Shown piece after piece: positions 41,844 through 49,344 of a stretch of 64,000 nt of DNA. Made by a program: the position numbers and the translations under genes. Every line of letters starts with the position of its first letter. The first letter of the stretch is position 1. This stretch comes from Chryseobacterium aquifrigidense (GTDB lineage Bacteria > Bacteroidota > Bacteroidia > Flavobacteriales > Weeksellaceae), in the NCBI RefSeq assembly GCF_006716485.1, contig NZ_VFPD01000001.1:1997314-2061313 (forward strand), written 5' to 3'. The notes under the pieces were generated by a model. It did not search any database and was not told where the DNA came from. It saw nothing but the letters and a program-made list of their open reading frames with translations.

Positions 41844-42916
41844 ACGGGAATTTTTAAATTGACATCATATTCTACTTCTCCTGATTTTATCTGAAGATCA
41901 AAGGTCTCACCATAGAGAAGCTCAAGCCTTCTGGTAATATTGGCAAGCCCAAGCCCGCTGTTTTTTTTGTCGGAGACTGCATAACCGGCACTTCTTGAAT
42001 TGACACATCTGAAATAAAGCTGCCTGCTATTGGTATTGATTTCTATTTTCACATAGGATTCTCCTCCACTTAGGTCTACACTGTGTTTCACCGCATTTTC
42101 TACAAAAGTGGTAAACAGATTCGGTGGAATGAATGTACTGCTCATTATTCTTTTCTCAATATTGATCTGAATATCAAAAGAGAAATTGTCACGTCTTATC
42201 TTTTCAAGGTTTAAAAAATTGGACAGAAAGTCGATTTCTGAAGTCAGCAGCGTTTTCTCTTCACTGTTTTCATACAGCTGATATCTGAGAAATTCTGAAA
42301 GTTTTACAATCACAACAGAAGCTTTAGCAGGATTTGTTCTGATCAACGCTTTCACATTATTCAGCATATTAAAAAGAAAATGCGGATTGATCTGATTTCT
42401 GAGCTCGTTCAGTTCCATATTCAAAGTAAGATTGCTCAGCTCATTGATCCTTTTATTATCACTGATCCATTTTTGCAGGAGTTTAATTGTTGTTGTCGTC
42501 ATGATAATCGGAATACACATCAGAACCCCTTCATAAATTCCTCCTTTTTCATTTTCTCTAAGAATATTCTTTACTCTGAATTCTTCGAAAAACAATCTGA
42601 AACCATATCCGATAAAATTGAGTCCTATTATTCCCATCAGAACGAGCAGAATAAGATAGGTGACATATTTTGTCTTAAAGAAAAAACGCGGAACCAATAC
42701 ATATATATTAATATAGACCATGGTGATCAGAATCGTATACACAAAAAATAAAACATAGTACTGATATATTCCCGAGTACCAGTGCCAGAACCTCGCACTA
42801 TAGATCAAAATAAAAAAGAAGATCAGAAACAGCAGATGTCTTCGGAATCCATACTTCGCTTCCACCAAAAAATCCATTACAAAGGTTTCTTCAAATTTCC
42901 GCGGACTGTATTTCAT
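41840..42916 (-). CDS. LytS/YehU-type sensor histidine kinase
   Basis: A 358-residue membrane kinase. Four hydrophobic segments lie in the first 145 residues (about 28-41, 52-72, 84-106, 130-145), then a short coil and the His_kinase domain with H179 in NQINPHFLFNMLNNVKALI, and an ATPase domain (TTFVENAVKHSVD, SGLGLANITRRLELLYG). It has no periplasmic sensor domain, so the membrane region itself senses. It is read before, and overlaps by 4 bp, the LytTR regulator. A TAnnTTTG box at 42941-42948 precedes the start. Confidence 0.94.
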   Translation of the reverse strand: MKYSPRKFEETFVMDFLVEAKYGFRRHLLFLIFFFILIYSARFWHWYSGIYQYYVLFFVYTILITMVYINIYVLVPRFFFKTKYVTYLILLVLMGIIGLNFIGYGFRLFFEEFRVKNILRENEKGGIYEGVLMCIPIIMTTTTIKLLQKWISDNKRINELSNLTLNMELNELRNQINPHFLFNMLNNVKALIRTNPAKASVVIVKLSEFLRYQLYENSEEKTLLTSEIDFLSNFLNLEKIRRDNFSFDIQINIEKRIMSSTFIPPNLFTTFVENAVKHSVDLSGGESYVKIEINTNSRQLYFRCVNSRSAGYAVSDKKNSGLGLANITRRLELLYGETFDLQIKSGEVEYDVNLKIPV

Positions 42917-42940
42917 AGGGTAGGCTCATTTTATCATTAG

Positions 42941-42948
42941 CAAAAATA
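42941..42948 (-). promoter_or_regulatory. TAnnTTTG -7 box of the kinase/regulator operon
   Basis: CAAAAATA on the + strand (TATTTTTG on the minus), 24 bp before the ATG at 42916. Confidence 0.55.
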
Positions 42949-43107
42949 GACAATAGCGGAAATTACGACTATTTTATTATACAAAACCTGTATTTTATTA
43001 TACCAATTATGCTCCTCCGGGGTTTTGTATAAAATACCAGCCATTTTGTATAAAAACAAATTAACGTACTTCTTTTCTCTATTCCTTTGTGCTGTAAATG
43101 AACACCT

Positions 43108-43536
43108 ATGGAATTAACAACTTTTCACGAACTGACTCAGGAAATATCACTGGAATGTTTTTTTATGACAGAATCTCAACAGGAAGAAAAAGTAATACAG
43201 CTTATTGATCTGCACCATTTTGTAGAATGTTTCGATGCAAAAATGAAAATTCTGAGCTATCTGCACCATTCCATTAATATTGTGGATCATGAGGGAGAGA
43301 AAAAGGGGATTTTGTTTTGTGACCTTAAACATTCTGCAGTGCCTGACAGCAATGCATCTGAAGAGTTCAGAAGAAGATACGGACTTTCAGAAATCTGGTT
43401 TGTTTTTGTAGAAGAAACATTTATTCCCGATACCGCCTGCTATACGGATGCTATTATTGAAAATAGTCTGGATATCTTCTATGACAGGATTTTTACATTC
43501 AGTTTTTTCCAATCCATTATTCAGCCATTAAAATAA
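43108..43536 (+). CDS. Cytosolic protein of unknown function
   Basis: A 142-residue acidic protein without signal peptide or membrane span. It reads as mixed alpha/beta (SLECFFMTESQQEEKVIQLIDL, KKGILFCDLKHSAVPDS, LSEIWFVFVEETFIPD). No family is recognised. It lies 7 bp before the outer-membrane barrel gene in the same direction, so the two are one operon, and is divergent from the kinase/regulator pair at about 190 bp, which may control it. The + frame is preferred over an overlapping minus frame because of this spacing. Confidence 0.75.
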   Translation: MELTTFHELTQEISLECFFMTESQQEEKVIQLIDLHHFVECFDAKMKILSYLHHSINIVDHEGEKKGILFCDLKHSAVPDSNASEEFRRRYGLSEIWFVFVEETFIPDTACYTDAIIENSLDIFYDRIFTFSFFQSIIQPLK

Positions 43537-43543
43537 CCAACCC

Positions 43544-44515
43544 ATGAAAACATTGAGAAGAGTACTTGTTCCTCTGGCAATATTTCCTTTTAAAAACATT
43601 ATGCACGCCCAAAAAAAGGATAGTATCCCTTTGAAAGTCCGTGCTTTTTTTGCGGATAAAATTCCGCAATCCAGAAACTTCAATCTTGAATATACCCAGG
43701 TTACTCCGTCTTCTTCTTCTTCACAACTCCAAGGCAAAGACCTTCCGGATAACAAAGTAAAAAGCTTTCAGCAAATGAAAGCAGATGCCAATATTTATTT
43801 TATCAAGAACAGAAGCTGGCTTTTGAGCACAGCATTAAGCTACCGTTACACTTCCATCGGGAACGAAAATCCTGTAATTCCCGAAACTCAAAATGAAGAA
43901 AACTTTCATTATCACTCGGAAGCCATTAATCTGAGCTACTTCTCAAGGTTATTTAATAAGACGGCCATCTATTCTGCCACTCTTTCTACGGATGGAAGTG
44001 ACCGGCATTTTGAAAGGATCAGAGGATTAGTAACCGCTTCATTGATTTTAAAGGTCACTCCAAAAACAAAAATGACTCTTGGACTGGCTGGTGTCATTGA
44101 CCCAAGTTCTCAGATTCCTGTGCTGCCTATTTTCACTTATGAAAACAGATTCAATAACGGATGGGTACTGGATGTCCTTCTTCCGAAAAAGGTATTGGTA
44201 AGAAAAGATATTTTTTCCAGCGGAAGAATTTCTCTGGGAACGGAAATGGATAACAACTCATTTTATACTTACCATAATGATAATACTTATGAATTCAGGC
44301 AGGTTGCACTCAATTCAGGAGCAATGTATGAGCATCACCTTGGAGGAAACTTCATAGGTATGTTCAAAACAGGAGTCAGGGCTAATATTAATTCCAGAGC
44401 ATTTAATAAGCAGGATTCTTTTGATGATTATATATGGAAAGGGACTTATAAACCTTCATTATACTTCAATGTTGGAATCTCTTATAATCCATTCGAAAGG
44501 AAAAGGGCAAAGTAA
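43544..44515 (+). CDS. Outer-membrane beta-barrel protein (DUF6268-like)
   Basis: A 323-residue exported protein. The N-terminus (MKTLRRVLVPLAIFPFKNIMHAQ) is a signal peptide with cleavage after HA. The mature part has alternating aromatic strands (RSWLLSTALSYRYTSIG, NLSYFSRLFNKTAIYSATLST, PSLYFNVGISYNPF) and a basic tail rather than a terminal Phe. It resembles the DUF6268 barrel family of flavobacteria, whose role is not known. It follows the 142-residue gene by 7 bp. A 5-Ser run (SSSSS) follows the first strand. Confidence 0.75.
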   Translation: MKTLRRVLVPLAIFPFKNIMHAQKKDSIPLKVRAFFADKIPQSRNFNLEYTQVTPSSSSSQLQGKDLPDNKVKSFQQMKADANIYFIKNRSWLLSTALSYRYTSIGNENPVIPETQNEENFHYHSEAINLSYFSRLFNKTAIYSATLSTDGSDRHFERIRGLVTASLILKVTPKTKMTLGLAGVIDPSSQIPVLPIFTYENRFNNGWVLDVLLPKKVLVRKDIFSSGRISLGTEMDNNSFYTYHNDNTYEFRQVALNSGAMYEHHLGGNFIGMFKTGVRANINSRAFNKQDSFDDYIWKGTYKPSLYFNVGISYNPFERKRAK

Positions 44516-44712
44516 TGGGTAAAAATGTTCACTGTAAAAGACAGTATTTTTTCTTCTTTAAGTGTTTAACCATTCTTACAAATTACAATCAAAAACAGAG
44601 AAAAAGCACAAATTCAAAGATTCTCTTTCAGGAAAAATCTTATTACCTAACATGCAAATGATTTATGAAAATGATTTCAGGATATTATTAAGAATTGACA
44701 AAATAAAAGAGT

Positions 44713-45369
44713 ATGTCTGTACCCAAACAAATATTTCAAACTTTTAAAACAAAAAAGCTTCCTTTAATCACCCGGTATCATATCTGGAATATGAAGCGAA
44801 AGAATCCAGAATATAGCTATTTCTTTTACGATGATCAGGATATAGAAAAGTTTCTCACAGAAGAATTTCCTCCCCAATATATTGAAACCTATCATAAACT
44901 GACTATTGGTGCAGCAAAAGCAGACTTTTTCAGGTATGCCATTTTATACAAAAAAGGAGGTATCTACCTGGATATTGACAGCAGTATTATAAAGCCGTTC
45001 CGAAAACTCATCAGAGAAAATGACGAAGCTGTGATCAGTGCAGAAAGACATGCAAATCTATATGTACAATGGGGACTTATTTTTAATAAAAATCATCCTT
45101 TTCTGAAGAAGACCCTGGAGCTGATGATCGATAATATTAACAACCACCGCTATCCTAATAATGTACATGCTACTACCGGTCCCACCGTATTCAGCAAAGG
45201 AATCAAACAGTCTTTAGCTGAAAATCCGGCTATACCTTTTACCCTGTTTGACGGGATTGAGTTCCGGGGATATTTAAAATTCAAATATAAGTTGGGCAAA
45301 TTCTTTTTGTACAAAAAAAGATCCCAGCACTGGAAACAACAACAGATTCATCAAGACATTATTATTTAA
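44713..45369 (+). CDS. GT32-type glycosyltransferase (OCH1/capsule sugar transferase family)
   Basis: A 218-residue cytosolic glycosyltransferase. It begins IPKQIFQTF-like (VPKQIFQTFKTKKLPL) and has AAKADFFRYAILYKKGGIYLDIDSSI, the hallmark of the family with the metal-binding DxD (DID). A later HATTGPTVFSKGI is also typical. The enzyme moves a hexose from a nucleotide sugar to a surface glycan. It stands alone; its last 4 bp overlap the end of the convergent SMR transporter gene. The start at 44713 follows an AT-rich leader. Confidence 0.92.
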   Translation: MSVPKQIFQTFKTKKLPLITRYHIWNMKRKNPEYSYFFYDDQDIEKFLTEEFPPQYIETYHKLTIGAAKADFFRYAILYKKGGIYLDIDSSIIKPFRKLIRENDEAVISAERHANLYVQWGLIFNKNHPFLKKTLELMIDNINNHRYPNNVHATTGPTVFSKGIKQSLAENPAIPFTLFDGIEFRGYLKFKYKLGKFFLYKKRSQHWKQQQIHQDIII

Positions 45370-45701
45370 TGAGTTCCCATTTTTGAGAATACATTAATAA
45401 TAATTACTCCAATCACAATCAGGGCAATACCAATAATGGCAGGCAAATCAGGAATCTGTTTGAATGCAATTACCCCAATCATTGTTATAAAGATAATACC
45501 TACGCCGGACCAGATGGCGTAGGTGATTCCCACGGGAATCTGGCGAAGGGTAAGACTTAGAAAATAAAAAGCACAGGCATATCCGATGACTGTCACAACC
45601 GATGGCCATAGTTTAGAGAATTCTTCAGATTTCTTCAGAAAAGTAGTGGCAATAATCTCAAATATAATGGCCAAGGCGAGAAAAATATAACTGCGTCCCA
45701 T
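45366..45701 (-). CDS. SMR family multidrug/guanidinium efflux protein
   Basis: About 111 residues from the ATG at 45701 (MGRSYIFLALAIIFEIIATTFLKKSEEF); eight upstream residues in frame are not needed. Four membrane spans, the essential membrane Glu in AIIFEIIATTFLK, WPSVVTVIGYACAFYFLSLTLRQIPVGITYAIWSGVGI and a final span match EmrE/QacE-type small multidrug transporters, which exchange protons for lipophilic cations. It works as an antiparallel dimer; as a single gene it is of the homodimer kind. It converges on, and overlaps by 4 bp, the glycosyltransferase gene. Confidence 0.94.
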   Translation of the reverse strand: MGRSYIFLALAIIFEIIATTFLKKSEEFSKLWPSVVTVIGYACAFYFLSLTLRQIPVGITYAIWSGVGIIFITMIGVIAFKQIPDLPAIIGIALIVIGVIIINVFSKMGTH

Positions 45702-46233
45702 AAATTCATTCTTTATACAATACAAAAGTAATAAAAGCCGTCGGGTAATTCAAAACACGGCATTCCCATAGTCAGTCGCCAGACAGCTTTGCCATAGTTT
45801 GTGATATGAAGTTATAATTCTCTATGACATGAAATGTGACAGCTGACAAAAATTCCGCCATGAAAATTGGTGCTAAAAATAAATTTTATTAACATAAAAA
45901 TCTGTTTGAAGTGAAAAATTAACATCCAAAAATTACACTTTAAAACAATATTATGCTAAGCATTATTTATTATTTGTTTTATCAACTCCAATATAGAAGT
46001 CGATAAACGATTAACACATTCACACAATTTTACAGATAGAATAATAAAAGTATTAATAAATTCTCAATAATACATTAATTTAATATAAACAAAATTCACC
46101 AACAAATGAACCTACACCACCGTAAGACACTGATAAACATCATAGTATTTTACTTTGGCACATGATTTGAAAGTAGTAATATTGCAATTGAAAGATTGAT
46201 AAAAAAAAGTCAAATAATTAAAAATAATACAAA
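45702..46233. other. AT-rich spacer upstream of the 26-residue ORF
   Basis: About 530 bp without a credible longer gene. Contains a sigma-54-like motif at 46155-46170. Otherwise very AT-rich, with no repeat shared with the rest of the window. Confidence 0.4.
46155..46170 (+). promoter_or_regulatory. Sigma-54-like promoter motif
   Basis: TTGGCAC-N5-TTGA fits the -24 TGGCAC element with the right spacing to a -12 TTG, although the -12 GC is GA. It lies 64 bp before the ATG at 46234. One match may be chance. Confidence 0.3.
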
Positions 46234-46314
46234 ATGATAACTTATATCGGTATCGCAACAGGTCTAGTAGTAATCACTTCATATTTCATGACAGTAAGAA
46301 GAGAAAGAAACTAA
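46234..46314 (+). CDS. 26-residue single-span membrane protein
   Basis: ATG at 46234 to TAA at 46312-46314 codes for 26 residues: a hydrophobic helix (about 3-19, IGIATGLVVITSYF) followed by MTVRRERN, a positive cytosolic end. The segment VVITSYFMTVRRERN resembles VVLFSYLMTSLRANKN in the 79-residue protein at 7259. It is the only such frame in a 980-bp gap, sits below a sigma-54-like motif and above a structured 3' region that ends in a rho-independent terminator (46472-46510). Function unknown; small single-span proteins often tune larger membrane complexes. Confidence 0.5.
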   Translation: MITYIGIATGLVVITSYFMTVRRERN

Positions 46315-46471
46315 TCTTAAAATAAAACAAGCCTATAGAATATCTATACTAATTATATTGTTTTATGTTTTTAGTCTGAGAGATCGGATTGCTCTTTTAC
46401 CATCGGGTAAAAGGGCCCAAAAACATAAGCAGAAAGATCTTAGTTTCATAACAAATTTTAATATCCAAATG
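46315..46471 (+). ncRNA. Structured 3' region, possible small RNA
   Basis: Between the 26-residue ORF and the terminator lies an 11-bp hairpin (GCTCTTTTACC/GGTAAAAGGGC with loop ATCG, 46391-46416). No longer gene fits. It may be a 3'UTR or an independent small RNA; not matched to any known class. Confidence 0.3.
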
Positions 46472-46510
46472 AGAAAAGCCGGTCGCAAGTCTGGCTTTTC
46501 TTTTTTTATT
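46472..46510 (+). terminator. Rho-independent terminator
   Basis: Stem GAAAAGCCGG/CTGGCTTTTC (one G-T pair), 8-nt loop, tail TTTTTTTATT. Confidence 0.85.
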
Positions 46511-46631
46511 TGGGGTCTTTTTCCCACAGATCTCACAGACTTTTACAGATTGTTGCTAATGCCAGCATCCATTCATCATTGATCATTCATTATCCGTTGG
46601 ACCAGGTATTTATTATTTTTCAGGATTCTTT

Positions 46632-46658
46632 TTGACATTCAATAAAGCTTTATCTTTG
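46632..46658 (+). promoter_or_regulatory. Bacteroidota-type promoter of the AAA ATPase gene
   Basis: A -33 TTGAC (46632-46636) and a -7 TATCTTTG (46651-46658), 28 bp before the ATG at 46687. Confidence 0.6.
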
Positions 46659-46686
46659 TTATTCAATAATCCTTTTAATTGTCATT

Positions 46687-47406
46687 ATGAATCTGTACAA
46701 CCTCATTATCCAAGATAAAGAACAGGTAAACCTTAACGAAGTTTTTCTCAATACCAGCAATAAAGAGCAGCTTGTACAGCTTATCAAGGAATATACTTAC
46801 GTTAAAGAACTGCAGGAATATGGACTGCCGGTTAACCATAAGATTCTCCTTGAAGGCAGCTCCGGATGTGGAAAAACAATGACAGCAAAGGCAATTGCTA
46901 ATGCTTTGGGAAAAAATATTATAATTTTAAACCTTAGTAATATTGTTTCATCCCGTATAGGAGAAACATCCCAGAACATTAAAATGATTTTTGATAAAGC
47001 CGCCAGAGAAAGATCCGTACTTTTTCTTGACGAACTGGATCAGATCGGAAAAGCAAGAGGCAGCGATGACAAAGATGTAGGCGAAATGAGAAGATTGGTT
47101 AATACTTTGATTCAGCTGATTGATTATTATCCTGAGAATGCTCTTTTAATCTGTGCTACCAATCATCCTGAGATTATTGACACTGCTCTTTTAAGACGTT
47201 TCCAGTTAAAAATTAATTACGAAATGCCTTCTGCTGAGATTCTGGATACCTACTATGATCAATTATTAGCTCAGTTTCCTGAAGATATGAGAACTGTTGA
47301 AAGGAAGTATTCTATTTCCTTTGCTGAAGCTAAAGATTATGCTTTAACGGCTGTGAAAGCTGCTTTAATCAAAAAACTGGAAGCCAAAGAAACCATCTCA
47401 TCATGA
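46687..47406 (+). CDS. AAA family ATPase, short single-domain
   Basis: A 239-residue ATPase. Walker A GSSGCGKT (about residues 57-64), Walker B VLFLDELDQIG, sensor 1 in LLICATNHPEI, and an arginine-finger RRF in TALLRRFQLKINYEMPS are those of classical AAA proteins of the FtsH/Vps4 type. A small N-terminal region (about 45 residues) precedes; there is no protease or second domain, so it needs a partner. It overlaps the next gene (YggS family) by 4 bp (ATGA), so both come from one mRNA. Its role is unknown; the link with a PLP-homeostasis protein is uncommon as far as I recall. Confidence 0.88.
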   Translation: MNLYNLIIQDKEQVNLNEVFLNTSNKEQLVQLIKEYTYVKELQEYGLPVNHKILLEGSSGCGKTMTAKAIANALGKNIIILNLSNIVSSRIGETSQNIKMIFDKAARERSVLFLDELDQIGKARGSDDKDVGEMRRLVNTLIQLIDYYPENALLICATNHPEIIDTALLRRFQLKINYEMPSAEILDTYYDQLLAQFPEDMRTVERKYSISFAEAKDYALTAVKAALIKKLEAKETISS

Positions 47407-48140
47407 AAGATGACATCATCCACAATCTCAATATCATTAATGAACGGATAAGAAAAGCCTGTGAACAATCCGGAAGAAATATTGATGAAGTAAGATTACT
47501 GCTGGCTACAAAAACGGTTTCTGCAGAACGTATCAGAGTTGCGCTGGAACGCGGACAGACGTTAATTGCTGAAAATAAAGTTCAGGAACTGAAGAAGAAA
47601 TATGAAGATTTGAAAAGCATTCCGCATGAAAATCACTTTATAGGCCATCTTCAGACCAATAAGATTAAAGATATCCTGAAATACGATATTACCTGCGTTC
47701 AGTCTCTGGATCGACTGGAACTGGCGGAAAAACTTCATCAAAGACTTTTAGCTGAAAACAGAACGATGGATGTTTTAATTCAGGTTAATACTTCAAATGA
47801 GGAAAGTAAATTTGGAGTCGATCCCGGTGAAGCCATTGAACTTACAAGGAAGATTTCCAACTACACTACTTTAAAAATAAAGGGACTGATGACCATCGGT
47901 TTATTCAGTGCTGAAACCGATAAAGTAAGAGCATGCTTTAAAATCCTGAAAAAGCTTCAGCAGGATATCATCACCGAAAATATTCCTGGCGTAGAGATGA
48001 AAGAGCTTTCCATGGGAATGAGCGGAGATCTGGAAACAGCCATTGAAGAAGGCGCCACCATTGTACGGGTGGGAACAGCTGTTTTTGGAGCGAGAATCTA
48101 TCCGGACAGCTATTATTGGGACGAAGGAAAGCCCTCATAG
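47403..48140 (+). CDS. YggS family pyridoxal phosphate homeostasis protein
   Basis: A 245-residue PLP-binding protein of alanine-racemase-type barrel. Lys of the PLP site is in LLLATKTVSAERI, followed by GENKVQEL-like IAENKVQELKKKYE, HFIGHLQTNKIKD, VLIQVNTSNEESKFGV, IKGLMTIGLF, ELSMGMSGDLETAIEEGATIVRVGTAVFG, all YggS/PROSC signatures. These proteins hold and deliver PLP and keep B6 and amino-acid pools balanced. Overlaps the AAA ATPase gene by 4 bp. Confidence 0.95.
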   Translation: MKDDIIHNLNIINERIRKACEQSGRNIDEVRLLLATKTVSAERIRVALERGQTLIAENKVQELKKKYEDLKSIPHENHFIGHLQTNKIKDILKYDITCVQSLDRLELAEKLHQRLLAENRTMDVLIQVNTSNEESKFGVDPGEAIELTRKISNYTTLKIKGLMTIGLFSAETDKVRACFKILKKLQQDIITENIPGVEMKELSMGMSGDLETAIEEGATIVRVGTAVFGARIYPDSYYWDEGKPS

Positions 48141-48212
48141 AACACCTTTTTAAAGTCTATAAAATCGGTATACTTTTTGATGTAAATATTTCATAACCAA
48201 ACAAATATATTT

Positions 48213-48386
48213 ATGGATAAAAAATTACTATCGGTATGTCTACTCATGACATTATTATTCTTTTTTTCATGTGAAAAAGAAAACACACAGATGAAAAGTG
48301 GAATTTCCATTGAAACCATTTCAATTATAACCTGCGTTACTATGGGCTTTGCCATTTTGCTGGCGTATAGCTTTAAACGAAGATAA
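48213..48386 (+). CDS. 57-residue lipoprotein-like small protein
   Basis: ATG at 48213 to TAA at 48384-48386. Residues 1-20 form a lipobox signal (LLMTLLFFFSC, Cys20 followed by EKE), then a short polar stretch, a second hydrophobic segment (about 34-52, ISIITCVTMGFAILLAY) and a basic end (SFKRR). Too short for usual ORF cut-offs. It is followed by a good terminator (48410-48440), which supports it as a transcribed unit. No family recognised. Confidence 0.6.
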   Translation: MDKKLLSVCLLMTLLFFFSCEKENTQMKSGISIETISIITCVTMGFAILLAYSFKRR

Positions 48387-48409
48387 CAACCGGAATTTAA
48401 ATACTAAGG

Positions 48410-48440
48410 CACCTCTCAACTTTTGGGAGGTGATTTTGTT
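48410..48440 (+). terminator. Rho-independent terminator
   Basis: Stem CACCTCTCAA/TTGGGAGGTG with a CTT loop (48410-48432), then ATTTTGTT. Confidence 0.8.
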
Positions 48441-48548
48441 TGATTACAAAGATTTCAATACAAATCTTCACCTTCACATCTTAGATATCCACCACAATTT
48501 TCTATCTTTACTCATCATAAACCTTTAAATAAGCTTATAAAACCACAA

Positions 48549-48947
48549 ATGGAACAAAAGATACATCAGGGAAGAAACGTAAAAAGATTCAGAGAAATGC
48601 TAGGCATCAAACAGGAAGCTTTAGCACTGGACTTAGGTGATGACTGGAATCAGAAGAAAATCTCATTGTTGGAACAGAAAGAGACCATTGAAGATCCTTT
48701 GCTTCAAAAAATATCTGAAGTATTAAAAATTCCCGTGGAAGCATTTCAGAATTTTGATGAAGAACAGGCTATCAATATTATTGCAAGCAACTTCCATGAT
48801 AACGCGACAGGTGTAATTGTTAATAATTACAATCCTATTGATAAAATCATCCAACTTCACGAAGAAAAAATTGCGCTTTATGAAAGAATGCTGAAAGAAA
48901 AGGATGATATGATGACCAGGCTTGAAGAACTGATTAAAAGCAAGTAA
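48549..48947 (+). CDS. XRE family helix-turn-helix regulator
   Basis: A 132-residue protein with an N-terminal HTH of the XRE/Cro type (NVKRFREMLGIKQEALALDLGDDWNQKKISLLEQKETI, about residues 9-48), a middle part LLQKISEVLKIPVEAFQNFDEE and a Glu/Lys-rich C-terminal coiled coil (about 98-130) that may allow dimerisation. No partner toxin gene is beside it, so it is not an obvious antitoxin. A TATCTTTA sequence 40 bp upstream is close to a -7 box. Targets unknown. Confidence 0.9.
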   Translation: MEQKIHQGRNVKRFREMLGIKQEALALDLGDDWNQKKISLLEQKETIEDPLLQKISEVLKIPVEAFQNFDEEQAINIIASNFHDNATGVIVNNYNPIDKIIQLHEEKIALYERMLKEKDDMMTRLEELIKSK

Positions 48948-49293
48948 AAGTCATTGAGATTGCTTCGCTACGCTCGCAATGACAATGGCCGTACAAGGCT
49001 CGTAATTTGTCGGAAAAATACATCATTTAAGCTTGGCTGAGTGGAACGCCTTTGCGAACGGTGAAACGATTAGTAGTCGAAAAATCCTTGCGACAATTGC
49101 GTTAAAGATATTGCTTCGCTACGCTCGCAATGACTATGACCACACACGTCTCCCAATTTGTAGAAAAACACATCGTTTAAGCTTGGCTGAGTGGAACGCC
49201 TTTGCGAACGGTGAAACAATTAGTAGTCGAAAAATCCTTGCGACAATTGCGTTAAAGAGATTGCTTCGCTACGCTCGCAATGACTATAAAAAC
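48948..49293. repeat. Duplicated repeat array
   Basis: Three copies of the GATTGC...GCAATGAC palindrome (48956-48983, about 49106-49134, 49257-49284) and two copies of a 100-bp block beginning AAGCTTGGCTGAGTGG (about 49029 and 49179), period about 150 bp. The open frame across it simply repeats itself (two copies of LAEWNAFANGE) and is not taken as a gene. Confidence 0.8.
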
Positions 49294-49326
49294 AAAAATC
49301 CCTCTCATTACTGAAAGGGATTTTTT
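49294..49326. terminator. Bidirectional terminator at the end of gcvP
   Basis: AAAAATCCCT / AGGGATTTTTT stem around a 12-nt loop, 18 bp after the gcvP stop; A- and T-runs on both sides. Confidence 0.8.
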
Positions 49327-49344
49327 ATAGTTAAAAAACTGAGA

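Noticed and set aside
49033..49314. Open frame of about 93 codons after the XRE regulator gene
   Set aside because: It is made of two copies of the same repeat block and reads through the palindromic repeats; the repetition explains the open frame.
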